Source: Xanthostigma xanthostigma (lineage: Eukaryota > Arthropoda > Insecta > Raphidioptera > Raphidiidae). Taken from it: a stretch of 64,000 nucleotides of DNA. This document shows, in pieces, positions 49,173-61,600 of this stretch. The stretch's first letter is position 1. Each line of letters starts with the position of its first letter. The position numbers and the translations under genes are program-made. The notes below the pieces were generated by a model, which had not been told where the DNA came from, did no database searches, and worked only from the letters and a program-made list of their open reading frames with translations. The stretch spans positions 71,894,948 to 71,958,947 of the forward strand of contig OY754464.1 of the NCBI GenBank assembly GCA_963575645.1. The letters run 5' to 3'.

Positions 49173-49985
49173 TTCAAATAAATAAAATTGTCGACCAATT
49201 TTTTTCAGACCATATATTGACAAAAATTATAAAAAAAAGAGCGGAAGTGAAAACCTAGATGTACTTAAACTAAATTTCGCTAGTAGCAATATAAGTTACA
49301 TGCAGTGCAAAAAATTATAAGCTATAAGCTTTGACAAAACATTAAGAGATGTCGCTATGCATCCAGGTTTCGTAAAACTGCACATTTATAAAATTACATG
49401 CAGCCAGTCACTGGATGTAATTTTTTAAATTTGTAGATTTACGAAACTTGAGTACATGGCGACATCTCTTAAGGTTTTGTTAAAGCTTATAGCTTATAAT
49501 TTTTTGCACTGCATGTAACTTATATTGCTACTGACATCTAGCGAATTTTAGTATGTGTACTGCCGAAGCAAGTACGGTAGACCGTCTCAACAACTCGTCA
49601 GGGTCACGTGACCCTGACGCCTGACGCGTCAGATCTGACGCGACATTAACAGTTTTTACCCATTACAAAAAAAGTGTACAACGCCGCTAAAGAAGTTTCC
49701 ACTTCAAAAATATAAATCAAAATAATAAAGGATAACGTTTCGATCAGGATTTGGATCTTCTTTCAAAAATATTCAATCATCGTGCATTCTATTACATAAT
49801 ATTAAATAACTAATACTAATAATTTTTATATTTTTCTAAAGAAGATCCAAATCCGGATCGAAACGTCATCCTTTATTATATTGATTTATATTTTTTTATA
49901 ATTTTTGTCAATATATGGTCTGAAAAAAATTGGTCGACAATTTTATTCATTTGAAGAGTTCTATTCAGACGTTAATCACAGATTT
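49173..49985. mobile_element. Family-B Penelope/retrozyme-like element with 13-bp TSD and hammerhead-like cores
   Basis: It is flanked by exact AAATATTAATAGC (49160-49172, 49986-49998). Inverted arms carry AAATTGTCGACC and GGTCGACAATTTTATT. Inside are an older inverted block (49260-49560, around GCAAAAAATTATAAGCTATA) and two facing hammerhead-like motifs (minus 49773-49734; plus 49834-49870: TAAAGAAGATCC, loop, GGATCGAAACGTC). The long TSD is unlike DNA transposons and fits a retro-type insertion. Confidence 0.68.
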
Positions 49986-50212
49986 AAATATTAATAGCGA
50001 TTCATTCAATTAATGATTCAGTCTCGATTTTACTTGCAATGAAAAAAGCTTCGCACTGCCGATCCTATCCAGATCACATGGATAGTCGTTGGTGACCTCA
50101 GTTATTTAGTACACGGCAAATCGAATGACATTCATTCATCGATGTGTATTATAACTCGAAACAATACGGTTCTCTGAGGTGGCCAACAGATTTTTGCGAG
50201 TTAATTTAAGTT

Positions 50213-50549
50213 AAAAAAAAAATTGGTTGTCTGTAAAGTCGGTTTACGGACGATAGTTTTACGTGATAACGTATTCCGCTCGAATATCATATTTAATAAT
50301 ACATAACCTAAATTTTAGTAGCTGTCAAACTATATTTTTACCGACTAATAATTTGATCAACCAAAGCAAAATACATATTTTTAAGCATGGGCCGATCGTG
50401 CTTCTCTATCGCTTATACTGCGCTCTCGCTTGCACGCACAGGGTCAGGCGGAACATTACGGCGGAACGTTACACTTTTCGGAACGTTACACTTTTTCGTG
50501 TATGCAGCCGGTGTTTCATCAATTTATAAGACGTTATCGCGTCAAAAAT
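50213..50549 (-). repeat. Family-C dispersed repeat, copy 3 (shortened, reverse)
   Basis: The reverse complement shares GACGTTATCGCGTC, ACACCGGCTGCAT-type, GTGTAACGTTCC and ACCGACTTTACAGACAACC with the other two copies. The middle is shorter, and the flanking blocks confirm the element ends. Confidence 0.7.
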
Positions 50550-52730
50550 GTGTATCGACTGATGAATTTCATTCGATTAGGTGTTCGTCACGACCCTCGT
50601 CAAGTAGAAAAATATCTCATTGACTGCGCTTGTCTCCTTTCATCGTTGCGAAAAATATGTCCCACACATCTCGCCCGGAGATGGCCTAGACGGTTAAAAA
50701 TTTGTCTCGATATACAAATTTCATTCTAAATATCAATATTATATAAAAGTGATAAAAAAATCAATCTGATTGTGAAAATGTTACCAAAAATCAACATAGT
50801 GATTTTACCCTTTTTTTAGTGATCGATATCTTTCATAAAAAAATATTACTTTTACCTGTCAAAAATCACTTTCCGAACAAATTCCGGGGTAAACATTAAT
50901 TACATAATAACTTGTTTTGACTACAAATATGTTTAGATGTTTTTTTAAGTAACAAAGTTAAGTATAATAATAAAATAAAGGTTGAGAAACACTAATTTGT
51001 TACAATTTAAGAACGAACGCATGCAGATAACTCCTAATCAGGCATCTGAGACAGTTTAATAGAAGCAGAGTAGCATTATTCAAGCCACCCACATTAAAAT
51101 AAGACTTACATTTGAGGGGGCTAGTTTTTTTCCTTAATGTTTGCATCCTTAATTATAAAACTGCAAGTTGTTCAATGTCATTTTTATTTATACAAATTGT
51201 AGGTACTTAATTGTATAAACAAATCACACCCTCCCCACATTTAAACATTTAAAAACACACATTTTATAATTCGTTCATTTTATTTTAACAAACTGTAGTC
51301 GTTTACTTTGCATTGGTTATTTAAAATCGTCATTTCATTAATAACGAAATTTCAGTACACTAGTTTGTAGGACAATTAACAAAATAGCACACATTTTTTT
51401 TCTTTCACCCATATTGATTTCTCTGTTATACACCCCATTGATCCAACCCCCAACGGCAAATAACTTTGCACATGCTCAGTACGAATAAGTTTAATCAATA
51501 AAAGAGACTGCACTAGCTGCAATCATATATTTTATGCATTTTAAACATTTCTGCTCGAATTAACAAACTTTTTATTGCTCGAATCGTTGGAACTAAATAC
51601 ATAATTTATAAAAATAATACCATGATCATTTGACATTTTCTTTGAGGTAACTGACTGCGCATTCTTGGATGGTTCATCGTCGACTTTACATTGTTACCAC
51701 TCCGGCAATTGCAATACTTTCGAGGGAAAAATTTATAAATTATTAAACAAATCAAAGAAAGTGCATTTTTACACAAATTTAATGTTAATTGACAGTTAAT
51801 TCTTAATACTCTAATGGCGAAGTTGTAAACAACTGTCGTCATCTACTGTAAGAAAATTGAATTGATAAATTCAGTATTGTTGATGTTTAGCTAAGTTTGG
51901 AATCTGTTTTACCATACTAAAAAGTGTTAGTAAATCCACTAAAAAAATCGAATTACTCCACTTGAGGATTTCTTTCCCTATATCGGTGCCGGAGCCCGGA
52001 ATGGAGCAGTTAAAAAGCCATGTTTTGTACTTACAGCTCTTTGCTCGGATTATATCTTTGTCATTTTAAAAACAATTTGATTTCACAAAACAGCATAGCA
52101 AAAAAGTGTACACTAACTACATCAGACGGAATTTCTTAAAAGCTTTTAGTTTAGACCTTTCTGCGCTTTAGTAGTTTTTCATAGACATATTTTGAATGGA
52201 ATACATTGTATCAACACAACAATAATTTTACAAGGTAGTCTTTTAGCAATATATTTAATAACTTACAACTTATATGAATCATTGTCTATCTACTCAATGT
52301 GCGGTGAACGAAGGCAACAAAGCGCATCGAAAATATATCTGCGTCTCTTTCTTCGATGTAATTCCCTGATTTCTCCGATGATAGGATTGGTTGATGTACT
52401 TGCATTCAATCTGAATAAAGTAACTCTGTTTCAAAAACTTTGTCTTTTTCTATGACGTTAGCATGGGCGTACCCAGCTTTTGACCCAGGAGGGAGCAAGT
52501 TAGAAATTTCTTAAGATGGGTCCCCCTTGCTTGTTTTGCCCTCCTAGATACGCCAGTGCTTACGGCGTAAAAAAAGATAGAAGTATATGTTTGCACCCTA
52601 ATGGTTCGATTGCGATTTTATTCCTATGCTCAGTATAGAGTAAAAGTAAATGAATTACCCATAGAAGCTGACGCGCATAAAAACCATGTCCTCCCAACTT
52701 TCTGCCGCCTGGTACATAAGCTATTTAATA

Positions 52731-52920
52731 GTACTAACAGACGGTCGTACTTGGTTCGAAGCGGACAGCGGATCTGGTCCGCTCCGTACCAAATCTGTTC
52801 GTCTGTACAGTAGTCTGCGTGTCCGCCCGGTTCGATGGGAACAGATTCGGTCGTCTGTTGCAAGATCCGCCGTACCATGTCCGTTGTCGGACCGGACCAA
52901 GTTCGAGCGTCTGTTAGTAC
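52731..52920. mobile_element. Family-E MITE, full copy with TA target
   Basis: The ends GTACTAACAGACG and CGTCTGTTAGTAC are perfect inverted repeats flanked by TA. Repeated short blocks of GGTCCG/CGGACC type fill the interior. The open frames on both strands are the same palindromic sequence and are not genes. Confidence 0.82.
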
Positions 52921-54149
52921 TATAAGTAATTTAGAGCATTTTTTCTTATATAATATATAGGCGGAATCTGGACCCGTTTAAAGATAAGGGGGATAAAAAA
53001 TGTCAAAGATGGTAAAAAATGATTATAATTTAAAAAAAATTCTGTCGTTTCATTTTCAGGTTCTGTTAGAGCCAAATGACCGGGAAATACCAGCGGCAGA
53101 AATTTTTGACCAATTGCACCCTCCCCAAACCAACTCCTAGAAAGTGGTTTTATGTTCTGTTGGAAGGGAATTGTTAATATAATACAAAACAACTATGTAC
53201 ACTCTTAATGAACAGTTATATTTTTGCTTTTTTTATATATATAATTATATACAATATTAACATACTTACAAATAACATTTTTAGATTATACAATATCTTA
53301 ATATAAATAAACAAAATTATACAGTATTAGTGCTGTAGCAAATGTATAAAATATATTATCTACATTAATGTATAATGCTACTTTATATTTTCTGTATACA
53401 AAACTTAATTTTACGAGATTATATTGTTATGGAAATATTTTTTTATATTAGTAGTATTTCGTTTGTACCAGTTCAATTAATATAAGGAACACAATAAAAA
53501 TGTACTGTTAATACGTTTATTTTTAAACAGAAAAATAAAAATCGTCGGCAAAATCAAAATGCACACCCCGCTAAGTTTGTCACTGTATAAAAATTGAAAA
53601 AAATAACTTCTTCATGACTGCATTTTGTTTACAACTGAACTACCTACTATTTACTAAACGCGCTTCAATGAATTTCAGGAGTTTACTATTCTAATAATAA
53701 ACAAAGCAAATACAAAATAAACTACAATCGATCTGTCAAGAATTGCGATTTGAAGAGCTCGGTCGGTACAGATCAACCGACAACTGTTTTCAATAACAAT
53801 TTTCTGAACTTGAGTCATTTTAAAAATAGTTCCATTTTATAGAATAGAATGTCCTCTTTACGAAAAGTTACAATTTGAATGTATTTCTTGCGAAATTAAC
53901 CTCAACTTTGGCGCGCAAAGCAATCATAGAGCACACTCCTGCGAATGAGGTGTGCAAAAATTATTACAAACTGTACAAGGCTTGCGCAGTACGTTATTTT
54001 GAGCATAAAAACTGTAATGCACATGCGTCGTACGGAGCGTATTTTGTTTCTAGTTTCCGATGCTAAATTAGACCTAATGCAGGTAATGTCTACGTATTTT
54101 TTTTTGTCATAATGCTTATAAAAATAGCTGCATGTATGTAGGCATGTAA

Positions 54150-54578
54150 AGGCCGCTCCACACGAAGCTAGAAACGCTGCTCGATTCCTTGCTAGATTTG
54201 CCTACTAGTTTTCTAGCGCTGGTTTTCTTGATTGCTGTTATGTGCTCGCTTCACACGAGAAGTCTTTTCAAGCTAGTTTTGTGAATAAATCTGGTGCGAG
54301 TGCAGTGACAGTTCAAATATAAACACAGAGGAAACCGTGTCTGTCGTCTGACTGAGCGGAATGACGCCATGTTGGTTTGTTTGTTTTTTTCGAGCCGCCC
54401 ATGTGACAAAATACTGCTTCCTGATTGGTTCTTGCTCATACCTAGCAAGGAAAATAGCTTCTGTTCTAATTTTAAAACCTATCTTGTGAGCTGGCAGGCG
54501 AGCCCGCATTGACGTCATTTCCAGCTTCGTACCCAGCCTACCAACCAGCAGAACTCCTAGCCTTGTGTGCATCGGCCT
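54150..54578 (-). mobile_element. PIF/Harbinger-type MITE, TAA TSD, copy 2
   Basis: The ends AGGCCGCTCCACACGA and TGTGTGCATCGGCCT, with TAA at 54147-54149 and 54579-54581. The interior is that of 2739-3188 in reverse, at moderate divergence. Confidence 0.82.
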
Positions 54579-55479
54579 TAAGGTGACCCAGAACGCACTA
54601 ATGTTGTAATTATAAACACAACCAACTCTATAGTAATTTTCATAAAGTACCTATAAGTTACTCTTAAAAATGTATTGAAAATAAAGCGAGAAGCAGCCAT
54701 TTTATAAAGGTTATGACAAAAAATACCATATATATCACGTGCGCAATGATATTATGGCTCGTGTGACTTAATATAATGTCACTTACTCGTCAGTAATATA
54801 CCTCATTACGACAGTAGATATACAATCTGTTATTAACCTTTTGAATCAACATTGACTGATTTTTTTTTCAGTTTCAAAAGGTTTATTTATACACCTACGT
54901 ATTTTGCATTCACAATTTTTTTTTTGAAATTAAAAGGAAGTTAATAAAGACCAGATTACAACAAAATTTAGCAGAAAAAAAGACGGGTTGCACTCCGGGA
55001 GTGCCGGCAGAAGTGAAAACTTGAATATTAACGTCTTACGAATTTTCGATCAGGTCACGTGTCCTGACGCGAGTTTAACATTTTTTATCCATTACAAAAA
55101 AAGTGTACAAAAGTTTTCGTCTTACGAATTTTCGATCAGGTCTTACGAATTTTCGATCTGACGCGAGTTTAACATTTTTTACTCATTACAAATAAAGTGT
55201 ACAACGCTGCTAAAGAAGTTTTCACTTCAAAAATCAGATGGGTTCAGTTTTGGTTGTGCCTCAATGTTTTTCGTAGGATTACGTCTTTTTGAAGAATTTT
55301 TTTTTAATTGACACCTCAAACATTGTAATCTCTTTATTTTTTACAAAGTTACCTATATATCGATTTTGTCTGAAAGCATTACATGAATTAGTCGAAGTGA
55401 GTGGAGTACACCCAGGATCATAATAAACGTAGTCCTACATCAAAATGTTAAAATTACATGCCCTTGGCATGTAAAAGTA

Positions 55480-55806
55480 ACGAGAAATTGTGTATCCGTA
55501 TGTATTCGTTACTTAAAGAACCAGTACCCGTTACTTTCGTATCGTTACGTTACTCGTTACTTTTCATACGACATACAATCGTGTACTAACAGTATCAAGC
55601 ATGTACCATCGCATCAAGGCGCGTTGCATACGTGATACGGTATGACTTCGTTCGTATAACGTATAACCGCATCAAACGAGTCGAACTGACATGGATGCAA
55701 AAGATGCGAGTAACGAAATGAATTTGTAAGTAACGATTCGTTACTTCGAATCAGACGATGTACCCGTTACTCAGTAACGAATACATACGGTTTGTTGCAG
55801 CTCTAG
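55480..55806. mobile_element. Foldback element with GTAACG-rich interior
   Basis: Inverted CCGTATGTATTCGTTACT (55496-55513) and its complement (55773-55790), with several GTAACG/CGTTAC repeats between. Non-coding; class unknown; limits approximate. Confidence 0.55.
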
Positions 55807-56273
55807 TAGCAGAGTAACATATAAGCATAGAAATACCAAAGAACTAAAAGAAACAAATGTTAAATCAATTTTTTAATTTTAATACAAACTTTCTGAATAA
55901 CTAATTTGATTGTGTGTTTAATTCGGTAAATATATTTGGACAGTCTCTTAGATTTGTTTACATAATATTGTCTGTAATTACTTAAAAACTAAATGAAAGC
56001 TATTTGATATCGATTTTAAAAGGTAGAAACATTTAAATTCTGTTTCATCATTATGAGTAAAAACGTTGACTTGAACAATTTCAATTTTAGGACGTCAACG
56101 ACGCATTTAGCAGTGATTATGTTTGTTTAATTATTCGTTGCTATAACTGTTTTTGTTTTTCATGTTTGTAAATTTTCATTTTCAATTAAATCTTGGTTTT
56201 CAGGCTTGTAGGTCGTAGTTTATTAGTATTTCTACCTCACCTTTCGTCTACAACTGCGGTAGACATTACCAAA

Positions 56274-56628
56274 GGCGGTGTGGCAGCGGGCGAAGTGTCC
56301 TTCTAGGCGGCTCTTGAGCTGGTGTTATTCCTTCTTTTATGCTCAGCGTATTAGTGTCCTATGTTTTTCCGTGGTTTGTCTTTCCACTCATTGGTTTTGT
56401 ATGTCTATATGTTTTACTTAGATGAAGCGACCTAAATCTTTAGTATTACTTGGACTCCGGTACTGAGCCATACCAACCCACCGATTGGAACGACCAATCA
56501 CAGAAGAGCAAACGACGACCGAGTAGAGAACACAAACACGCTGAGCATAAAAGAAGGAAGAACGTTAGTCATTGACACACTTAGCTGTGAGCCCCCAAGA
56601 AGGACACTTTGCTCACTGCCACACCGCC
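56274..56628. mobile_element. Foldback element around GGCGGTGTGGCAG
   Basis: About 40-bp imperfect arms: GGCGGTGTGGCAGCGGGCG followed by GTGTCCTTCT on the left, with the complement on the right (AGAAGGACACT ... CCACACCGCC). Inner AGCATAAAAGAAGGA-type arms pair too. Non-coding. Confidence 0.6.
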
Positions 56629-57540
56629 TTGCCTACACACTTGGATTTTCAAAAGAGAATTGTAATTGTGATTCTTTCTAAGCATTCATTTTTCATGTTT
56701 CATCTTTCGTTAATCTTTTTTTTTTTCAAAAATTAAATAATTAAAGTAAAAATCATGACAAATGCTATGAACATCACACTGTATAGCGTTTTTCACCGGT
56801 TTTATTACTGTAAAAAAACTAAATTTCGGAAGGCATAAATAAAATGTTTACCTACTAAAATATCAATTACAATTTTGATTATGAAATATTTTCAGGCATT
56901 TTACACACAAAATATTAACTCACTAAGCTAGTGGTTTCCAAAAATATGTATACCCATGTCAAATTAGAAAAAATGGTACTTAAAAATATGTGAGATATTG
57001 TCATTTCTATGAAGATGGTAAAAAAATGATTACAAACATTTTAATAAAATGGCTAGTTTACAGCGACTCTTTGGGGTTAAAATCTCACAATCGACATATT
57101 AAAAAAATCACGTTTTGTGTTGTTTGGAAACCACTGCACTAAACAGTTCAATGCAGGCTGATATTATTTAGAGTTCCTCAAGTAAGAGTTGAGGAACCAG
57201 GTGCCAAATTATTAAAAATTTAGAAAATGACGATGTTTAAAATTCAAGATACCGATTTCTTTACCAAAATTTGCGTTTTTACGGTCCCTATCCTCAGGCT
57301 TTCCAAAAATCAATCTATCTGCCGCTTCGGTTAACAGCTTTGTCGATTTGAAGCACAAACCGAGGAAAAATATTCTTAAGATCTGAAACTTTAAATACTT
57401 TTTATAAAAATCGATTTTTTTTTAATCCTCTCTTAAGGAACTCTAATATTTAATAAGCATTAACGTTCAAAAGGCAATGGACAGCATCGACAAAGTACCC
57501 TGCAATTGTAAGATAACATTTAATGAATTCGTTAATTTTT

Positions 57541-57853
57541 AAAGTGAAACTTTTATTCTATCGCCCCGAATTTTTCTGGCCGTCTGTTGCATGTCGCATT
57601 ACAGGCGGCCGCGGAGTAGGGGTAAAGTGAAAGGCGTTCGGAGTAGGCGCTCGGTAGAGCAGCCAAGGCCAATATGGCGGCGCCCATGGTTAGCATCAGC
57701 TGACCGTGTAGTATGTATAACACATAGTCAGTCTGTCATGCGGGCAAGTGCTGTACAGTGTTTACATGTTTTTATTCGTGTATTCATGTGAATATTGTTG
57801 TTTATAATTAACCGTGATGGATAAGTGTCTACAATCCAATAAAAGTTTCACTT
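57541..57853. mobile_element. TIR element with a GC-rich core
   Basis: The ends AAGTGAAACTTTTATT and AATAAAAGTTTCACTT are perfect inverted repeats. The core (about 57595-57760) is strikingly GC- and CpG-richer than its surroundings and contains GGCGGCCGCGGAG. It may have been captured from a promoter or exon; the class is unassigned. Confidence 0.6.
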
Positions 57854-58627
57854 GCGTCGTGGTTTCTTAAAACCACACAACTGTTTTTATTATTTTTATT
57901 AAAAAAGGGTTCATCATTTAAAAAAAAAAAACAGTAACATAAGATTCGATATCCAAGAAAATTCTTTCTAAATTGGAATACAGAGACAGTTTGTAAAATT
58001 CAAAAAAAGTTAATTACTCATCTCATTTTTATAAAAAAATGGATTAATATTCCAAATTAGATAGAATATTACAAGGAACAGTCACAATTATTAAACCTTC
58101 AAGTGACAAATATGAACCTAGTTTTGTAATTTTAGACAAACACTCTCAATGATTCCGGTTCGATTGTTAACAAAGAAATATTGCTATTATAATAACTACG
58201 TTTTGGCAACGTAAATTTTGAGTTTTCCCAAACTTTATTTAGGCGTATTTACATCAGACGCGACTTTGCTTGACTGTGAGTGCCAAATGATTACAACTAC
58301 TGTCTACTTCCAATTATTATCACAAGATGTCAGGCAGAACACGTATTAGAAACACGAAGCTGAGCAAAAACTAACTGTTGTTTCATTCGAAAGCTGCACT
58401 CAAAATCTTAACAAACATATTCTTTTCTTTATATTTTTTGGCAGTCACTATGGCTCGAATTTTTGGTCAACTCCGCTCAAAGTGCAGCGATTGGGTCTCC
58501 TCAAAAAATAAACCGTAGTGTATGAAGACAAATGAATTTCTTTAACAACGCACCACTGAGAGGTGAACTGAATCAATCAAAATTTCTGTTTCAGCGTTAT
58601 ATATCGATAAACATATGGCAATGTAAA

Positions 58628-61600
58628 TCATGAAATAATGCAGTTTTTGTCTTTGTCATCACTACTGGTGTTGCTTTTTTTATTTGGCGACGACGTAGCG
58701 GCAGCTTGTCGTCTTCTGGCACATGCTAACGCGTCATTTGGAACATACGAAATTCTAACACCGCCGTATGCTCTTCTTGGTGGAAGTTCGTACGCAAGAT
58801 CGTCGCTGCTAGAACTCGATGAACATGTTGAACAATAGCTGTCCGCGTCATCATCTTGTTCGCGGTTACTACTTGACATGTGACCGTCAGATGTTGTTTT
58901 GGTAGGCGTTCGTCTTCTGTCTTCGCTCTTCTGATGCCGTGATCTTCCAGAATAACTCTTACTTCTCGGAAAACCTTTTCTATCGTTTCCAAATGCGCCA
59001 GGTTCGTCGTGCTCGAAAGCCTCATTATCTCCTTGAAACCGGACACTTAAACCGACTTTTCCTTTACGTTGTTGCGAGTCGGGCGATGTAGGTATACAGT
59101 GATCAGATCCTATTAGAAAAAAAAAAAATGTCAGAATTGTTTTTATTCAACTCATGCGCGTTATTCATGTTTTATCATGCCTAAAAACCGAACCCTAAAT
59201 AGCCATTTACCGACTGGTGACAATTACTTGTCATAACTCAATGAAGATTCCTACTAGCTCGGCCATTGTGGAGTAATGAAAATAAACGTAACTATTTTCT
59301 GAGTCGTAACGAAATAGTCGGTAACAACAACTCCGTTGTTACCCATTGAGGCTAAAATTGAGAGGCCGAATGTTTTCGACATGGAGTTTATTCATAACCG
59401 GCTAACCTCAAACCAAAACATTGAATCGTGCTGTTTGGTGCTGTTAGTATTGACAGTTTTTTTTATAAAGAAATAAATAGATATTTACAACATCTCATTA
59501 ATAACAATAATTAAAACATGAATAACGCGCAATTGTTGAATAAAATTATGGGCGTAACTTGTTGGCTAAGTCATGACCTGTCAGCGCGATGAATGACTTA
59601 GACTACTAGTTACGCCAATAACTATTAAAAGTTTGCAATTTATGTTTCTGTTCTAAGTCTTCTTGGTTTCTGGAATTGTGGGTTGCGGTCTAACGGCTCA
59701 GTTACCTGAGAGCCGCCAAGGAAGACACTTCATCTTTGAAAATGTCTACCGCACTTGTAGACGCAACGTCAGGTAAAAATACTACGGTCTATAAACTCGG
59801 AAACCAAGAATATTTGGAACAATGCCGGTCGTAAAAGCCCTACACACTTGAATAAATTTCTGTTCCAACAAGAAAAAATCAAAATGAAAACAATATCACG
59901 GACGTGGCCAAAAATGATGATTGGGTGTGTACTTTTTTACAGAAAATATCATTAATTTAAATTATTTAGTAGGAATATCAGATATACTCGTAGTTTGACA
60001 ATTAAAATTTTTATCAATAGAACGCCAGAATGAAAGGTTTAAATGAAAACAATATCACGGACGTGGCCAAAAATGAAGATTGGGTGTGTAATTTTTTACA
60101 GAAAATATCATTAATTTAAATTAATTAGTAGGAATATCAGATATAGTTTGACAATTAAAATTTTTATCAATAGAACGCCAGAATGAAAGGTTTAATTGTG
60201 AGGTACAAATGCAGTCTTGATTACGACAACTATACGTAGTGATAAATTCACTTATTTCACAATACATATAAGCGACACAGTTTACAGTAAAAAAATATTG
60301 AATATTGACTTTTTTTTTTAATTCGTACCTGCTCCACCTTGCGTTGTTAATTCAGGCATAGACGCCGCATGGCCTGGGGCAGCTTCACTTGACGTACTTC
60401 CATTATTGTTTTCCACTTCACCAGATTGATTATTTGGAGGCGGAGGAGAAGGAGATGACGGTTCCCATGCGTCAAGACTAAGATTTAAATCGGCCAGATG
60501 TAAAGGTTCCCTACTTCGATCTCTCGCATGCAATAGCCTCTCTAAGTCTGGACTGGTTGGCTGCGACGAACAACTAGATGAATTACCTCGTTCATTTAAA
60601 AGTCGTTCTAAATTTCTTTCTAAAATAACTCTATCTAATCCTTTACTAGATAAATTTCGATTAGCCGCTTCTTCTGAATCGGATGGGGGTACAGTAGGTT
60701 CGCTAGGAGGCGGCGTCGGTGGTAACGACGGAGGATTTGCAGTTGGCTTTGGTGATCTTTGTAAAGCTCTTCTTCCCATTTTTGGCGAACGCAATGGAGG
60801 ACTTGATCGAGGCAAGCTATGGTATCGGGTAAATTGGTTAGAGTGCATTAGAGGACCAGTAGGAGAACCGGGAGAAGGAGTTCCCGGTGACGGTGGAGGC
60901 AGGGGTGCTCTTCTGCTGGGCGATCTGGGAGGTGTACTGGAACCGGTAGGGGACGGTTGTCGAGGTAATCGTTGTCGAGGCGGTTGCCGAGGTACTCTCG
61001 GTGCTGGTCCTGAACTATCAGAAGGCGTTGGCGGTTCTCCTTTACTGCATGCGATCGAACAATAAATGGCTCCACGGCGAGGCAAGAACGGTCGACCGAG
61101 AAGTGAGTTCCGGCAAGTATGGCAGCAGAAGCATTGTTCGGTTGCGTGCCAGTGTTGGCCTTCATGACTCATTTGTCCTTGATCCACGCCGATTGGATCT
61201 CCACACGAATCACAATATTCGGCAAACATCGCATCGAAACAGTGCAGACAATACGGACGCTGATCTCGCATTATGTAACGTTGACCTCCTAGTTGCCGTT
61301 CGCATTCGGTACAAGCAAAATGCTTCATGTGCCATGCCCGACCTTCAGCCTCTGTACATTCATCGGCCAAAATTATCTTGAAACACAAAATAAAGGGCAA
61401 TTATTAAGATTAGTCAAGTTATAATTTTTCAATTACGCCATAAATTCGGAAATTTCAGATGAAAATAAGAAGAAATCCTTTTCAAAAAAAAATTATTTAT
61501 TAAGCGCTTTCGTACATATCAGTCCATCTTCAGAATAGTTTCCATTTTCTTCAAAAAATCATTAAAGTCAAGTTATATTCAATAAAAAAAAATTAAATAA

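Larger units (their letters stand above)
40433..58627. other. 18-kb stretch without recognised exons
   Basis: No open frame here shows a known domain with matching splice sites. It must hold part of the Dab upstream intron(s) or 5' region and the spacer to the Prickle 3' end. The identifiable content is mobile elements listed separately; the remainder (for example 43300-47800, 50600-52700, 52950-54100) is AT-rich and unassigned. Diverged partial repeats of CATCTGACGGCTTAAATTTT-type units lie at 45285-45550. The short Dab N-terminal exon could be present and missed. Confidence 0.5.

Noticed and set aside
52459-52560. Short element with GGCGTACCCAG / GATACGCCAGTG ends
   Set aside because: The inverted ends are weak and no target duplication was found; left uncalled.
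52601-52925. Three overlapping open frames of 70-82 residues
   Set aside because: All read the palindromic family-E MITE on both strands.
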